Assembly: GCA_900550465.1 (NCBI GenBank)
Contig: URSC01000010.1
Coordinates: forward strand, 35,909-99,908
DNA from: an uncultured Alistipes sp.
GTDB lineage: Bacteria; Bacteroidota; Bacteroidia; Bacteroidales; UBA932
Direction: 5' to 3'
Length of the DNA stretch: 64,000 nt
Below the pieces are notes generated by a model. The model saw nothing but the letters and a program-made list of their open reading frames with translations, ran no database searches and had not been told where the DNA came from. The position numbers were made by a program, and so were the translations under genes. Positions 34,968 to 44,327 of the stretch are shown here, piece after piece (position 1 is the first letter of the stretch; each line of letters begins with the position of its first letter).

Positions 34968-37304
34968 TCACTCAGTGGAAATGGAATCCACCGGATTGCG
35001 CAGGGCTGCACTGCGGCTGAGCAGGGTCACGGTGACGGCGGTGATGAGGGTAATCAGGGCAAGGGCGGCGAGGAATATCCACACGGGAATCGGGCTGCGG
35101 TACGGGAAAGAGGCGGCCCAGTGACGGATGATGACGATGGATACTGGGGCGGTCATGATGAAGCAGATGAGGGTAATCATCAGGTAGTAGCGGTTGATCA
35201 TCAGCAGTATCTCCCCGACGGAGGCCCCGTGCACGCGGCGGACGGCTATCTCCTTGCGGCGGAACTGCGTCTCGAAGTACACCAGACCGAGGATGCCGAT
35301 AATCGAAATGAGCATGGAAATGAGGGCGGCAGCAGTGATGAGGCGGCCGAGGCGCTCCTCGCTCCGGTACAGGCGGTCGACAGTATCGTCCAGGAAATGG
35401 ATGTCCAGGTCGTCAGGGCTCAGGGACGGGTCCAGCTCACAGGCCTTCGACCTGATCCAGTCCATGCTCTCGCGGATTCCCCCTGGCTGTATGCGGGCAT
35501 AGACTGTCGTCAGCATGGCACCTGTCTCCTGGCCGAAATTGTACAGGGCCATGGGAGCCATGGCATGCTGCATCGGCTTGTAATGGAAGTCCTTGACTAC
35601 CCCTGCGATATTCATCTTCCCGTTTTCCATGTACGAATGCAGATAAGGCCAGCTGCTCATCGCCGTCTCGTTGAAAATATAGGTACCCTCCGTACTCTCG
35701 TCATCTGAGGGAACAAAGTTCCGCCCCTCCACTATCTCTAAACCGAAAAACGGTACGAACCAGCGGTCCGTGCCTATGACATCGTACATGATGTAGCCCT
35801 CGCCATAGTCACCTCCCCAGCCGCTCATATCTGCCGAGACTATCGACCTGGACGCGGAGGTGACTCCGGTGACACCAGGATACTCCAGCAGCATGTTCCG
35901 GAAAGCCTCCCCCCGCTCCGCAATCTTGTCCGTAACCTCCATCTCCACCACCTGTTCCCGGTCAAATCCCATGTCGTAGTTCTTCATATACCGATTCTGA
36001 ACGGCTATGAACATCGAGCACAGCAGCAGTACGAACGAAATCACATACTGCACCCCTATCAGCACCGACCGCAGGCTGCGTCCTTTGGCAGAGAGAGAGA
36101 AGGATCCCTTGAGCACCATGGCCGGGTTGAAGGAGGTGCTGTAGAGAGCCGGGAAAATGCCGGCGGCAAGGGCCGTTGCCACCGCTACCCCGAGGGACAG
36201 GAGAAGAAGCGCCGGATTGTCCTGGGGTCGGAGGGAACCGGTGACGTATGACGCCAAAGAAGAAGTGGCCGCAAGCGACATCACCCCGATACTGAGGACA
36301 AATGCCAGCAGAGCCAGTCCTATGGTAGAGCGCAGCTGCGACCTTATCAGGCCGCCCCTCGTCGCACCCACCACCCTCCGGGTGTTGAGTCCCTTGATGC
36401 GGAAAGGCACCGAGGCCATGGCGAAGTTGATGAAATTGATGACCGCTATGAGTATCACGGCTATGGCGACAGTCAGCAGGACAATGGTCGTGGAACGGTT
36501 ACCCTTGCCGGCAACGTCCGTCATGACATCCTTTGACCAGTAGACATCATGCAGGCGGGTAAGCCGCAGCTTCAGCACGTCCGCCTGGAATACCTGCCGT
36601 CCGATATGCGATGCCGCCGAATCGACGGCCGCGGCCGCTCCCTCCTCCGTCGAAAGCTTCACATAGCAGCACCAGGACCAGGCGCTCCAGTTTTCCAGAC
36701 CGTCAAGTCCGGACGAGAGAAGCAGTTCATTGTCCGCACTGGAATTGTCCGGGAAATCCTTGTACACCGCCACTATACGGAACGGCCGGGGGTCATCCCC
36801 CACCGTAAAGCAGACTTCCTTCCCCAAGGGGGACTCATCCCCGAACAGCTTCTTTGCCCCACGGGCAGAGATCAAGGCCGTCCTCGGCATTCCATAACCG
36901 GCAGTGTCCCCGCTGATTATCTCAAACGGAAATACCCTCAGCAAGTCCTGCTCCGAATAAGCCACCCTCAGGCTCACCCCCGGACTCTCCGTACCCGTCT
37001 CATTGAAAAGCCGCGATTCCCCTTTGATATATTGGTACACGCTCACCGCCTCAGCCTGAGGAAGCGAGGTCTTCAGGTACTCTATCACCGGCCGCGACAC
37101 CGTAGGATACCACATCCCCGGATTGGTCGGCAGCATGCTCTCCAAGCGGTAGACCTTCTCATGCTCCGGCCAGCACCGGTCATACCGCAGGTCATAGAGA
37201 ACCTGCACCATCACCGTCACGAAAATCGAGAAAGCGAGGGTCAGTCCCGCCACATTGAGGACCGTCGAAAAAAGAGTGTGCCGGTCGAAGCGTATGCGTC
37301 TCAT
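34968..37304 (-). CDS. MacB/FtsX-type ABC transporter permease
   Basis: A 778-residue permease with the Bacteroidota arrangement: an N-terminal helix (TLFSTVLNVAGLTLAFSIFV), a periplasmic MacB-PCD domain, three helices ending the first FtsX core (about 285-420), a second periplasmic domain and a last FtsX core with FRRKEIAVRRVHGASV. Such proteins pair with an ATP-binding subunit and move signals, lipoproteins or small molecules, or act mechanically. No ATPase gene lies beside it, so the partner must be elsewhere. Confidence 0.88.
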   Translation of the reverse strand: MRRIRFDRHTLFSTVLNVAGLTLAFSIFVTVMVQVLYDLRYDRCWPEHEKVYRLESMLPTNPGMWYPTVSRPVIEYLKTSLPQAEAVSVYQYIKGESRLFNETGTESPGVSLRVAYSEQDLLRVFPFEIISGDTAGYGMPRTALISARGAKKLFGDESPLGKEVCFTVGDDPRPFRIVAVYKDFPDNSSADNELLLSSGLDGLENWSAWSWCCYVKLSTEEGAAAAVDSAASHIGRQVFQADVLKLRLTRLHDVYWSKDVMTDVAGKGNRSTTIVLLTVAIAVILIAVINFINFAMASVPFRIKGLNTRRVVGATRGGLIRSQLRSTIGLALLAFVLSIGVMSLAATSSLASYVTGSLRPQDNPALLLLSLGVAVATALAAGIFPALYSTSFNPAMVLKGSFSLSAKGRSLRSVLIGVQYVISFVLLLCSMFIAVQNRYMKNYDMGFDREQVVEMEVTDKIAERGEAFRNMLLEYPGVTGVTSASRSIVSADMSGWGGDYGEGYIMYDVIGTDRWFVPFFGLEIVEGRNFVPSDDESTEGTYIFNETAMSSWPYLHSYMENGKMNIAGVVKDFHYKPMQHAMAPMALYNFGQETGAMLTTVYARIQPGGIRESMDWIRSKACELDPSLSPDDLDIHFLDDTVDRLYRSEERLGRLITAAALISMLISIIGILGLVYFETQFRRKEIAVRRVHGASVGEILLMINRYYLMITLICFIMTAPVSIVIIRHWAASFPYRSPIPVWIFLAALALITLITAVTVTLLSRSAALRNPVDSISTE

Positions 37305-37337
37305 ATTCCTTCAGCATTTAGAGTTTAAATCCATACG

Positions 37338-37368
37338 CAAATTTAAACCCGTTCCGCCCGCTGTGCAA
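37338..37368 (-). promoter_or_regulatory. Promoter for the MacB-like permease
   Basis: On the minus strand TTGC (37368-37365), 19 nt, TAaaTTTG (37345-37338), 34 nt before the ATG. Confidence 0.65.
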
Positions 37369-37452
37369 GGCCTGGAAGTTTTTTATCACACAATCTCCTT
37401 GATTTTCAGAGCAAATCCCCTCTTGACCGGAAGTTTTTTCTACTTATTTCTT

Positions 37453-37750
37453 TTACTTCAGATCAAACACGCACAGAATGACCTCCCCGCGCCCGAGATC
37501 TTCCTGCATCGACGGGGGGAGGTGCATGGACTTATTGTAGGCTTTCAGCCGATAGATGCGGTGTCCTCCGGGCCCGACGGTGATGATGTCCTGCGGGCGG
37601 ATATCGTAGACATTGAGACCGGGGGCAGTCCACCACATACGTGAGCTGTTGTAAGCAATGGTGTTGTTATACAGTGTCATATCACTGTTGCATATCGCAT
37701 ACGCACTGAAGGGCCGCGCAGCAAAGCAAAACCGGGAGAAGTCTTCTCAT
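37453..37750 (-). pseudogene. Small exported protein, probably frameshifted
   Basis: An ATG at 37750 overlaps the stop of the upstream propeller gene as ATGA and encodes a signal peptide (MRRLLPVLLCCAALQC), but that frame stops after 23 codons at 37682. A shift of one base leads into a frame open to 37453 whose 75 codons from an internal ATG (37680) read as a plausible folded protein (NSSRMWWTAPGLNVYD, GPGGHRIYRLKAYN). The best explanation is one broken gene coding a roughly 97-residue lipoprotein or exported protein. Alternatively the 75-residue product is made alone without signal. Family unknown. Confidence 0.45.
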
Positions 37751-38820
37751 TTGAACCGGTATTTGATTATCACATACTCGTCGCCTGTATCCGATACGGG
37801 CCGTACCGACAGCAGCTCATCGTCCTGCATGCCCTCGAAGAGCCTCTCCGATGGGGTGATGGCGGCGAAGTCCTCCGGGATGCCGGTGATTTCCACATTC
37901 TGGGAATACTCGCCGGTGCGGGTGTTGTAGAGACCGAGGTAAGGGAAACTCTTCTCCCCGATACTGACAGAATAGGATATGAGGACGTTCTCCCCGGCAG
38001 CGGTAATCCAGTTGAAAATCAGTCGACTGGCGGTCAAGGACATCAGTCCGTCGAAGGTCAGGTCACCGTACTCGAAGCGGTATTTGCCCAGGCGCATGAG
38101 CATCGCAGGCACGGGCCGGCCGCCCTCCAGAACGTAGACGGTGTCGTTGAAGTTGTTGTAGATAAATGGATTGTCCCTGTCTCCGAAAATGTAGTTCTCT
38201 CCCATCATGACCTCCTCCGGCATCATCTCGCGGCTCCGCTCCGAGACCGCGGTCAGCCCGTCAGTTGCGGCATCCCAGCGCAGCATGTCCTGCACGGGAG
38301 AGTTCGAGGACGCATACAGGATCATGTCGCCCCCGCTGAAGAAAAACGAGGTGATGTATATGCCCGAGTTCATCAGTGCCGACTTGCTGGAACTGCCGAT
38401 GAAACTGCCGTCCTCCCCGTAGGTCAGGATATTCTGGGTATTGTAGTCGAACACGTAAAGCCGGCCGCCGCTGACGCCTATGCCCCGGGGATTCAGATAC
38501 TCGCCGGGACCGCGGCCCTTGGCGCCGATACGCCTGACGAAACTTCCGTCCTTGGCGTACTCGTAGACCGTCTCCGATGAGACGATGTAGTATGCGTTTT
38601 CGGACTCGTAGGCATCCTCGATTATTCCTATGACCGGAGCGCCGGCGGAATTATCCAGTTTCACTATAGACACGTCGTCAATCAGGCCTTCGGAAGGTAT
38701 CTGGACTGCCTCATTCCTGACAGACATATTGAACACGGAGAACTCGGGCATTCCGGTCTTCTCCGCACAAGATGGCAGCATGACAACCGAAATCAGAGCT
38801 ACTGAAAGAATTTTATACAT
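37747..38820 (-). CDS. 6-bladed beta-propeller lipoprotein
   Basis: A 357-residue lipoprotein (signal peptide ending MLPSC, Cys about residue 18). The segment GRGPGEYLNPRGIGVSGGRLYVFD is the signature of the Bacteroidota 6-bladed propeller family, and further blades follow (GEDGSFIGS, GGRPVPAML). Function of the family is unknown; members sit on the cell surface or in the periplasm. TAtaTTTG at 38850-38843 (minus) with TTTG 22 nt upstream is a probable promoter. The stop overlaps the next ORF. Confidence 0.85.
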   Translation of the reverse strand: MYKILSVALISVVMLPSCAEKTGMPEFSVFNMSVRNEAVQIPSEGLIDDVSIVKLDNSAGAPVIGIIEDAYESENAYYIVSSETVYEYAKDGSFVRRIGAKGRGPGEYLNPRGIGVSGGRLYVFDYNTQNILTYGEDGSFIGSSSKSALMNSGIYITSFFFSGGDMILYASSNSPVQDMLRWDAATDGLTAVSERSREMMPEEVMMGENYIFGDRDNPFIYNNFNDTVYVLEGGRPVPAMLMRLGKYRFEYGDLTFDGLMSLTASRLIFNWITAAGENVLISYSVSIGEKSFPYLGLYNTRTGEYSQNVEITGIPEDFAAITPSERLFEGMQDDELLSVRPVSDTGDEYVIIKYRFK

Positions 38821-38842
38821 AGTTTAAAATTTTAATCCGACA

Positions 38843-38876
38843 CAAATATACAAACTATTTTTTTTCCGAGGTCAAA
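38843..38876 (-). promoter_or_regulatory. Probable promoter for 6-bladed propeller gene
   Basis: On the minus strand TAtaTTTG (38850-38843) with TTTG 22 nt upstream, a slightly long spacer. Confidence 0.45.
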
Positions 38877-38963
38877 ATCATAACTTATCCCCGACTTAAT
38901 TTGTACCCGGACCTCAATCCGCACCCCCTTGGATGCAAAAACTTTTCCCAATTGCTTACTGTC

Positions 38964-39142
38964 TTTAACGAATTTACCTCGTGGTGCGCACGAGAGAAAA
39001 ACCTCACTGTAAATCAGATTGTTATAAAACGCACTGCACATCCGCCCTCTTTTGAGATAGGTCAAATGTGCAGTAGATTTTGCAGACCACTGATTTTCAA
39101 GCGTTTGAAAACCAGAGTGCACCCCGAAGTAAATTCGTTAAA
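38964..39142. repeat. 179-bp imperfect palindrome (foldback element)
   Basis: The two ends, 38964-38987 and 39119-39142, are a 24-bp inverted repeat with two mismatches. Inside it, AAATCAG (39011-39017) pairs with CTGATTT (39090-39096) and ACTGCACAT (39033-39041) with ATGTGCAGT (39066-39074), all about the same centre at 39053. The whole region therefore folds back on itself. It lies between the propeller gene's promoter and the chimeric ORF, in a 407-nt stretch that holds no other gene. It could be a degenerate palindromic element or an invertible segment. Confidence 0.75.
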
Positions 39143-39227
39143 AATACACTCTGCCTTATCCCTGCGCAGTACCTCCAGAATGCGTAAAAAATTCGTATTT
39201 TTGCAAAAACTGATAACCCTGACCGCC

Positions 39228-39572
39228 ATGAAACGATTCCTCTGCATCCTATCAACCTTCATCACACTCTTGTCCACAGCCAATGCCCAGCAGAGCAGGC
39301 TCTTGGGTTCGTGGAACGGCAAGCTGGAAGCCGGAGGCAGCAGCCTCACACTGGTATTGCATTTTACCGTAGACTCGCTTGGAAAGACACATTTCTTCCT
39401 CGACAGTCCGGATCAGGGAGCCGAGGGCATACCTGGAGAAATCGCGCTGCTTGACCGCGGCCACACCATCATTGCAGTCGAACACAACCCCTACATCATA
39501 GCTGCGGCAGACCATATCATAGAACTTGGACCAGAAGGAGGAGACCAGGGAGGCTACCTTCTCAAGCAATAG
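39228..39572 (+). pseudogene. Chimeric ORF: hydrolase N-terminus joined to UvrA C-terminus
   Basis: 114 codons. The first 70 residues have a signal peptide (ending ANAQ) and the start of a Bacteroidota alpha/beta hydrolase (SRLLGSWNGKLEAGG, then LDSPDQGAEGIPGEI). From about nucleotide 39440 the frame instead encodes LLDRGHTIIAVEHN and ADHIIELGPEGGDQGG, the H-loop region and end of an UvrA-type ABC excinuclease. Neither part can work: the hydrolase lacks its catalytic residues and the UvrA piece has no nucleotide-binding site. It marks a deletion that fused two genes, or an assembly error. TATTTTTG at 39196-39203 may be its -7 box. Confidence 0.8.
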
Positions 39573-39681
39573 GACAGGATTTCAAGGGCTCCATATTCAT
39601 GGAAAACACTCCGGCATAAACATGCATTGCCGGAGACATTCCGTTGCGGCATTCAACACTTTTAGTTATTTTTCATAACTT

Positions 39682-39713
39682 TTTGTTAAAGTTAAATCAA
39701 TATAGTATTTTTG
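39682..39713 (+). promoter_or_regulatory. Promoter for araC-clostripain unit
   Basis: TTTG at 39682-39685, 20 nt, TATTTTTG at 39706-39713. Confidence 0.65.
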
Positions 39714-39731
39714 CATCTGCCTCTTGAAATT

Positions 39732-40592
39732 ATGAAAATGCATCAGACCGATTCAGACAGTTACTCCAGTTGCACGGACCACACGCAGAACAGAATTTGG
39801 GCGTGGTACGATATCCCTGCAAACAGAAGGGCATCATTCAGTCCAGGGAACAGCCTCATGTTGTTTTTCACATCATTAGGCAAAGTTGCAGTAAACCATT
39901 CCGACGGGAACACGTACATAATAGAGAAAGACTGTTTCTTCCTCAAACCCATGAACGCAGGATATGACATCGATGCCCTCAATACGGAGTCAAGACTTGT
40001 CGTGTGCAATTTCCAGATCTATTCCCACGGATATATCAAGTACTTCCTCAAACGCCTTACAAAATGGAAAAGAAACAGTCCGGACGAGGGCAAATTCAGT
40101 ATGCCGTACATGGAAACGGAAAGACACACATCGGAATTCCTTTCCAACCTGACAAGCATGCTTTCAGAGGAACAGTTCAGTTCCAACTACAGCCTGCTTA
40201 AACTTGAAGAGCTGTTCATCTACCTGGAAACATACTATGACAAAGAAAGGCTCAGCGCCATATTTTCCCCTTTGCTGGGCACGGACATAGACTTCATCAA
40301 CGATGTGATAAGCAATTACAGGACATTCAAATCCGTAGACGAGCTCGCGACAAAACTGAAGATGTCCAGAATCACTTTCAACCGTCATTTCCTGGCATCC
40401 TTCGGCATATCCGCATCAAAATGGCTACGCAACATGAGAAACACGGAACTGCTGAAGACAATCGTATCTACGGATCAGAGTTTCACAGAGATAGCCTACC
40501 GCATGGGCTTCTCGTCATCGGCATACCTGACAGAATACTGCAGGAAAAACTGGGGCAAGACCCCTACCCAACTGCGCATCGACGGCAAGTAA
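39732..40592 (+). CDS. AraC-family transcriptional regulator
   Basis: About 286 residues: a cupin-like N-terminal sensor domain (GKVAVNHSDGNTYIIEKDCFF) and a C-terminal pair of helix-turn-helices (SVDELATKLKMSRITFNRHF; FTEIAYRMGFSSSAYLTEYC, then KTPTQLR). It stands at the head of the surface-lipoprotein locus and ends one base before the clostripain-family gene, so it most likely regulates this locus. The ATG at 39732 is chosen over a TTG at 39711 that lies in the -7 box. Confidence 0.88.
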   Translation: MKMHQTDSDSYSSCTDHTQNRIWAWYDIPANRRASFSPGNSLMLFFTSLGKVAVNHSDGNTYIIEKDCFFLKPMNAGYDIDALNTESRLVVCNFQIYSHGYIKYFLKRLTKWKRNSPDEGKFSMPYMETERHTSEFLSNLTSMLSEEQFSSNYSLLKLEELFIYLETYYDKERLSAIFSPLLGTDIDFINDVISNYRTFKSVDELATKLKMSRITFNRHFLASFGISASKWLRNMRNTELLKTIVSTDQSFTEIAYRMGFSSSAYLTEYCRKNWGKTPTQLRIDGK

Positions 40593-40593
40593 A

Positions 40594-41799
40594 ATGGATA
40601 CAGCGGACAAGACAAGGCGCAGACCGGACAGAATACTCATACTTGCACTCGCCGCAATCATGGCAGGAGCAACCGCACAGTCGTGCAAGGACACACCCAC
40701 CGGAGAACCGGCAGAAACACAGAGGACAGTCATAGTCTATCTTGCAGGAGACAACAACCTGTCCGGGGAAGTGGATTCCAAAATATCCGCTCTCGCTGAA
40801 GGTTTCAAAAACGTAGATGCCGAAAGGAACAGACTTGCTGTCTTCGCAGACTACCGCACGGACATGCCCAAACTCATCGAGATAACACGGGACGGCCCCA
40901 TAGACATCGAGACATACCCGTCACTCGACTCAGCTGATCCGGAAAACCTGAAATCCGTAATTGCCGGGATAGTACAACGTTACCCTGCCGACTCGTACGG
41001 CCTAATATGTTTTTCCCATGCTTCGGGATGGCTTCCGCAAGGCGCACTCTCAGACCCCACCGGGTACGGCACCGACTCATCTGCAGAATCAAGTCCGGCC
41101 ACAATACTTCAGGACGGCAGCGATGAGATGACGCTTGCAGACTTTGCCGGGGCCATACGCCTCCCCGGAGGGCAGAAATATGACTTCATCGCCCTCGAAG
41201 CCTGCTACATGGCCGGAATAGAAGTAGCCTACGAACTCAAGGATGCCGCCGACGGCCTGATCGCCTCATCCGCCGAAATCCTCTCACCAGGCTTCGAAAG
41301 CACCTACAAGGAAGCGCTATACCTGCTTTTTGAGGATGAGCCAGACATTGCAGGCTTCGCCAAAGCATATTTCGACCACTGGGACTCCATGCAGGGAGCC
41401 ATGCGTTCCGCCACCATCTCCGCCATTGACCTGACCCTTATAGGAGAACTTGCAGAGGAGACAGGCCGACTCATGGACGAAGGGACCTACCTCATATCAG
41501 ACCCGTCCGGCATACAGCATTTCAACCGCAACCACTATCACCTGTTCTTCGACCTCACAGAGTATCTCGAAGCCGTTATGGGCGAAAGCAAGGTCCAGTA
41601 CATGGAAAGATACAGGTCCATTCTGGACAAGGCAGTCATGTACAGCAACGCGACAGAAACCTTCATGTCCGGCTATCCGTACTCCTTCAACATAGAGACC
41701 AGCTGCGGACTCACCGTCTACATCATGCAGCCTGATCTGGGAAAACTCAACAGCGACTACGAACACACCTCCTATTATTCTGAAATACTGGGCAATTAA
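40594..41799 (+). CDS. Clostripain-family (C11) cysteine peptidase lipoprotein
   Basis: A 401-residue lipoprotein (Cys about residue 31, ATAQSC). The caspase-like catalytic pair is clear: His142 in CFSHASGW and Cys204 in ALEACYMAG, with DGLIASSAEI after it. C11 peptidases cut after Arg or Lys. Its position between the AraC gene and the lipoprotein array suggests that it processes or polices those surface proteins, as Arg-specific gingipains do for P. gingivalis fimbrillins; the link is inference. The end YYSEILGN looks somewhat short for the family. Confidence 0.85.
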   Translation: MDTADKTRRRPDRILILALAAIMAGATAQSCKDTPTGEPAETQRTVIVYLAGDNNLSGEVDSKISALAEGFKNVDAERNRLAVFADYRTDMPKLIEITRDGPIDIETYPSLDSADPENLKSVIAGIVQRYPADSYGLICFSHASGWLPQGALSDPTGYGTDSSAESSPATILQDGSDEMTLADFAGAIRLPGGQKYDFIALEACYMAGIEVAYELKDAADGLIASSAEILSPGFESTYKEALYLLFEDEPDIAGFAKAYFDHWDSMQGAMRSATISAIDLTLIGELAEETGRLMDEGTYLISDPSGIQHFNRNHYHLFFDLTEYLEAVMGESKVQYMERYRSILDKAVMYSNATETFMSGYPYSFNIETSCGLTVYIMQPDLGKLNSDYEHTSYYSEILGN

Positions 41800-41837
41800 C
41801 AGAAACAACAACAAAAGCGATTGTCTCTAAAGTGTAA

Positions 41838-41892
41838 AAGCCGCGATACGGCTTATACCTAAATTAGCAGAAATTTTTTGTACATGCGTACA
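41838..41892 (+). promoter_or_regulatory. Hairpin and palindrome before the DUF3575 gene
   Basis: A weak hairpin AAGCCG/CGGCTT (41838-41854) is followed by the near-perfect palindrome TGTACATGCGTACA (41879-41892), 17 nt before the DUF3575 start. No clear -7 box is seen. The palindrome is a candidate operator, perhaps for the nearby AraC protein. Confidence 0.3.
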
Positions 41893-41908
41893 AACAAAAA
41901 AACACGCT

Positions 41909-43291
41909 ATGAAGAGACTCGCTAAAGTTTTGACAATAACTGCATTACTTGCCTTCGCCCATGCTGCGCAGGCACAGGACACGCAGCATGAGGACTCGGA
42001 CAGGGCCAGACTCAACTACGGTTTCAGCGAAACCGGTCTTGACACTGTCTTCATGCGCAACAGCGCCTCGATCCGAAGACTCAAAGGTTTCTTTGACAAC
42101 GTCAGAATCAATCCCGATGTCTCCGTAAAAAAGGTTGTCATCACCTCCTTTGCATCCATGGAAGGAGACGTGATAAGCAACAGGAGATTCATCGCCGAGA
42201 GAAACGCGACCGCCCGGGACCTGGTCAAGAGACTCAGCGGACTGCCCGATTCACTGATCACATGCATTGACGGAGGCATCGCCTGGGACCATCTCAGAGA
42301 CTCCGTAGACAGATCCGACATGCAGTACAAGGAAGAAGTACTGTACATCATCGACAACCAGCCCGAAGAGACCTGGAAGGACGGCACCCTGGTGGACAGC
42401 CGCAGGAAACACCTCATGGACCTCCACGGCGGCGAGCCATACAGATACATGAGGGCCAGATTCTTCGCCCACTACAGATACTCCAGAATCAGAATCATCT
42501 ACACAGGGGCTCTCGATGAACAGACCCGCACGGAAATTGAGCAAAATCCAGTAGCAACCGACAGTACAGACAACTACGGTGACGGCCTGTACATAGAAAT
42601 CGAGCGCGATACCGTGCAGGAGCTTCAGGACAGCACCACAAGGCCGGACACGACAGCTGCGGCTGCCGTACTGCCTCCGGCAGACACACTGGCCGTACAG
42701 GATACTGTAACTGCACCCGACACAGCAGCATCAGCATCGGTCCAGGCCACAGCACAGACCGCCAGAACAGAAGAGAAGCTGCCGATACTGGGTGTCAAGA
42801 CCAACGCCCTCGTCCTCTTTGCCGGAGTGGCCAATGCCGGAGTGGAAGCCAGAATCGGCAAACACTTCTCATTTGACTTCCCCGTCATCTACAGCCCCTA
42901 CACCATCAAGAACAACTACAGACTCCGCGCCCTCGCCTTCCAGCCAGAATTCCGTTTCTGGTTCAAGGGATACACCGAAGGGCATTTTCTGGGTCTGACA
43001 GGCAACTTCGCCTGGTTCAACATAGCACTCAGCAACAACAACCGCTACCAGGACAGCGCCGACCGCCCGCTCATGGGAGCCGGCATCAGCTACGGTTATT
43101 CCTGGAAGATACTCCCGTCCCTCAGCCTTGAATTCACCATAGGAGCCGGATACGCCAACATCCACTACGACGTATTCTACAACGTCGAAAACGGCATACA
43201 GTACAACTCGGGAGTCAAGAACTACTGGGGACTCACCAAAGCCGGAATAAGCGTAGTATATATCATCAACATAAACAAACAGGGGAGGTAA
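41909..43291 (+). CDS. DUF3575 outer-membrane barrel with OmpA-like leader domain
   Basis: A 460-residue exported protein (signal peptide ending AQAQ). Its first half (about 30-215) is an OmpA-like or DUF3868-like fold (RLNYGFSETGLDTVF, ASMEGDVISNRRFIAERNA). A Thr/Ala/Asp-rich linker (about 230-290) leads into a DUF3575 beta-barrel of about 165 residues (LGVKTNALVLFAGVANAGVE ... VYIININK). DUF3575 proteins accompany fimbrial clusters in Bacteroides. Here it is the first gene of the lipoprotein array and may anchor or export the assembled fibre. Confidence 0.82.
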   Translation: MKRLAKVLTITALLAFAHAAQAQDTQHEDSDRARLNYGFSETGLDTVFMRNSASIRRLKGFFDNVRINPDVSVKKVVITSFASMEGDVISNRRFIAERNATARDLVKRLSGLPDSLITCIDGGIAWDHLRDSVDRSDMQYKEEVLYIIDNQPEETWKDGTLVDSRRKHLMDLHGGEPYRYMRARFFAHYRYSRIRIIYTGALDEQTRTEIEQNPVATDSTDNYGDGLYIEIERDTVQELQDSTTRPDTTAAAAVLPPADTLAVQDTVTAPDTAASASVQATAQTARTEEKLPILGVKTNALVLFAGVANAGVEARIGKHFSFDFPVIYSPYTIKNNYRLRALAFQPEFRFWFKGYTEGHFLGLTGNFAWFNIALSNNNRYQDSADRPLMGAGISYGYSWKILPSLSLEFTIGAGYANIHYDVFYNVENGIQYNSGVKNYWGLTKAGISVVYIININKQGR

Positions 43292-43294
43292 GCC

Positions 43295-44317
43295 ATGAGA
43301 AAGATCATCTTCATACTATTGTCTGCCGTCCTGTCACTGACTGCCTGCAAGACCATCCACGAATACCCCGGAGAACCCGGAGTAGACCCTTCCCTCATAG
43401 ATGTCAAGCTCTCGCTGGACATAGACATGGAGCTCAACGACGGGGACCCGATCATACAGACCTACATGGACATGCTCGGCTCCGCCTACGACATCAGGTA
43501 CATCGTCGAGATCTACAAGGTATCCGACTCCTATGCCGAGACAGTCGGAAGTCTGCAAAAGAGGATTGTCAAGACAGAAGAGACCATCATCGAAGACGGT
43601 GTGTACAGTATTGACGAGCAGATACAGCTCCATGCCGGCGTCTACAGCGTCATGGTATGGATCGACTTCGTAATCAAAGGTACCGACACCGATTACTACT
43701 ACAATACTGCCAACCTGCACGAAATCAGGATCAACCGCATAGACGGAGCATATCCCGGCTACGACGTCACCAAGGATGCATTCTCCGCCCAGGAGAACCT
43801 GGACCTCATACCCTATGCCAACGAGCGCTTTGCCGAGATAGAAATGACCATACCCGTAGAGAGGCCCTTCGCCGTATACCAGGTAGTCACGACCGACATC
43901 AACAAATACATCGAAAACAACGCCACAAGCTCCTACTCTTCCATCAGGCCGGCCCACACCGAAGCAGCCTACGGACTGTACTTCCCCATGGGATACAATG
44001 TCTACTACAGCGTACCTGACGCATTCGAAGCCGGAGTCGGATACACCTTCGATGTAGTGGAGACCGTAGAACAGAAAGAAGCCATCCTCGCCTCCGACTA
44101 CGTGTTCGTAGACGACAAGGAGACATTCTACTACCTCAACTTCAGCGTCTACTCTGCAGAAGACAAGCTCATCAATACCTCCAGAGACATCAGGATCAAC
44201 CTGGAACGCAACAGACTCACCATCGTCAGGGGCGAATTCCTGACCAGAGACATCGATGACGGAGAGATCGGCATCGACCCCGGATTCGACGAAGAAATAG
44301 TAGTGCCAATAGGATAA
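43295..44317 (+). CDS. Fimbrillin-like lipoprotein, array member 1 (DUF6562-like)
   Basis: A 340-residue lipoprotein (SLTAC lipobox) and the most divergent member of the array. It retains the module landmarks: YDIRYIVEIY, VYSVMVWIDFV, an acidic DAFSAQENLDL region, RPFAVYQVV, and the late strand NRLTIVRGEFLTRDIDDGEI in place of the usual NKLTTVxGNFY. It lacks any C-terminal extension. As first gene after the barrel it may be the anchor-type (FimB/Mfa2-like) subunit. It starts 3 nt after DUF3575. Confidence 0.75.
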   Translation: MRKIIFILLSAVLSLTACKTIHEYPGEPGVDPSLIDVKLSLDIDMELNDGDPIIQTYMDMLGSAYDIRYIVEIYKVSDSYAETVGSLQKRIVKTEETIIEDGVYSIDEQIQLHAGVYSVMVWIDFVIKGTDTDYYYNTANLHEIRINRIDGAYPGYDVTKDAFSAQENLDLIPYANERFAEIEMTIPVERPFAVYQVVTTDINKYIENNATSSYSSIRPAHTEAAYGLYFPMGYNVYYSVPDAFEAGVGYTFDVVETVEQKEAILASDYVFVDDKETFYYLNFSVYSAEDKLINTSRDIRINLERNRLTIVRGEFLTRDIDDGEIGIDPGFDEEIVVPIG

Positions 44318-44327
44318 AACGACAGCC

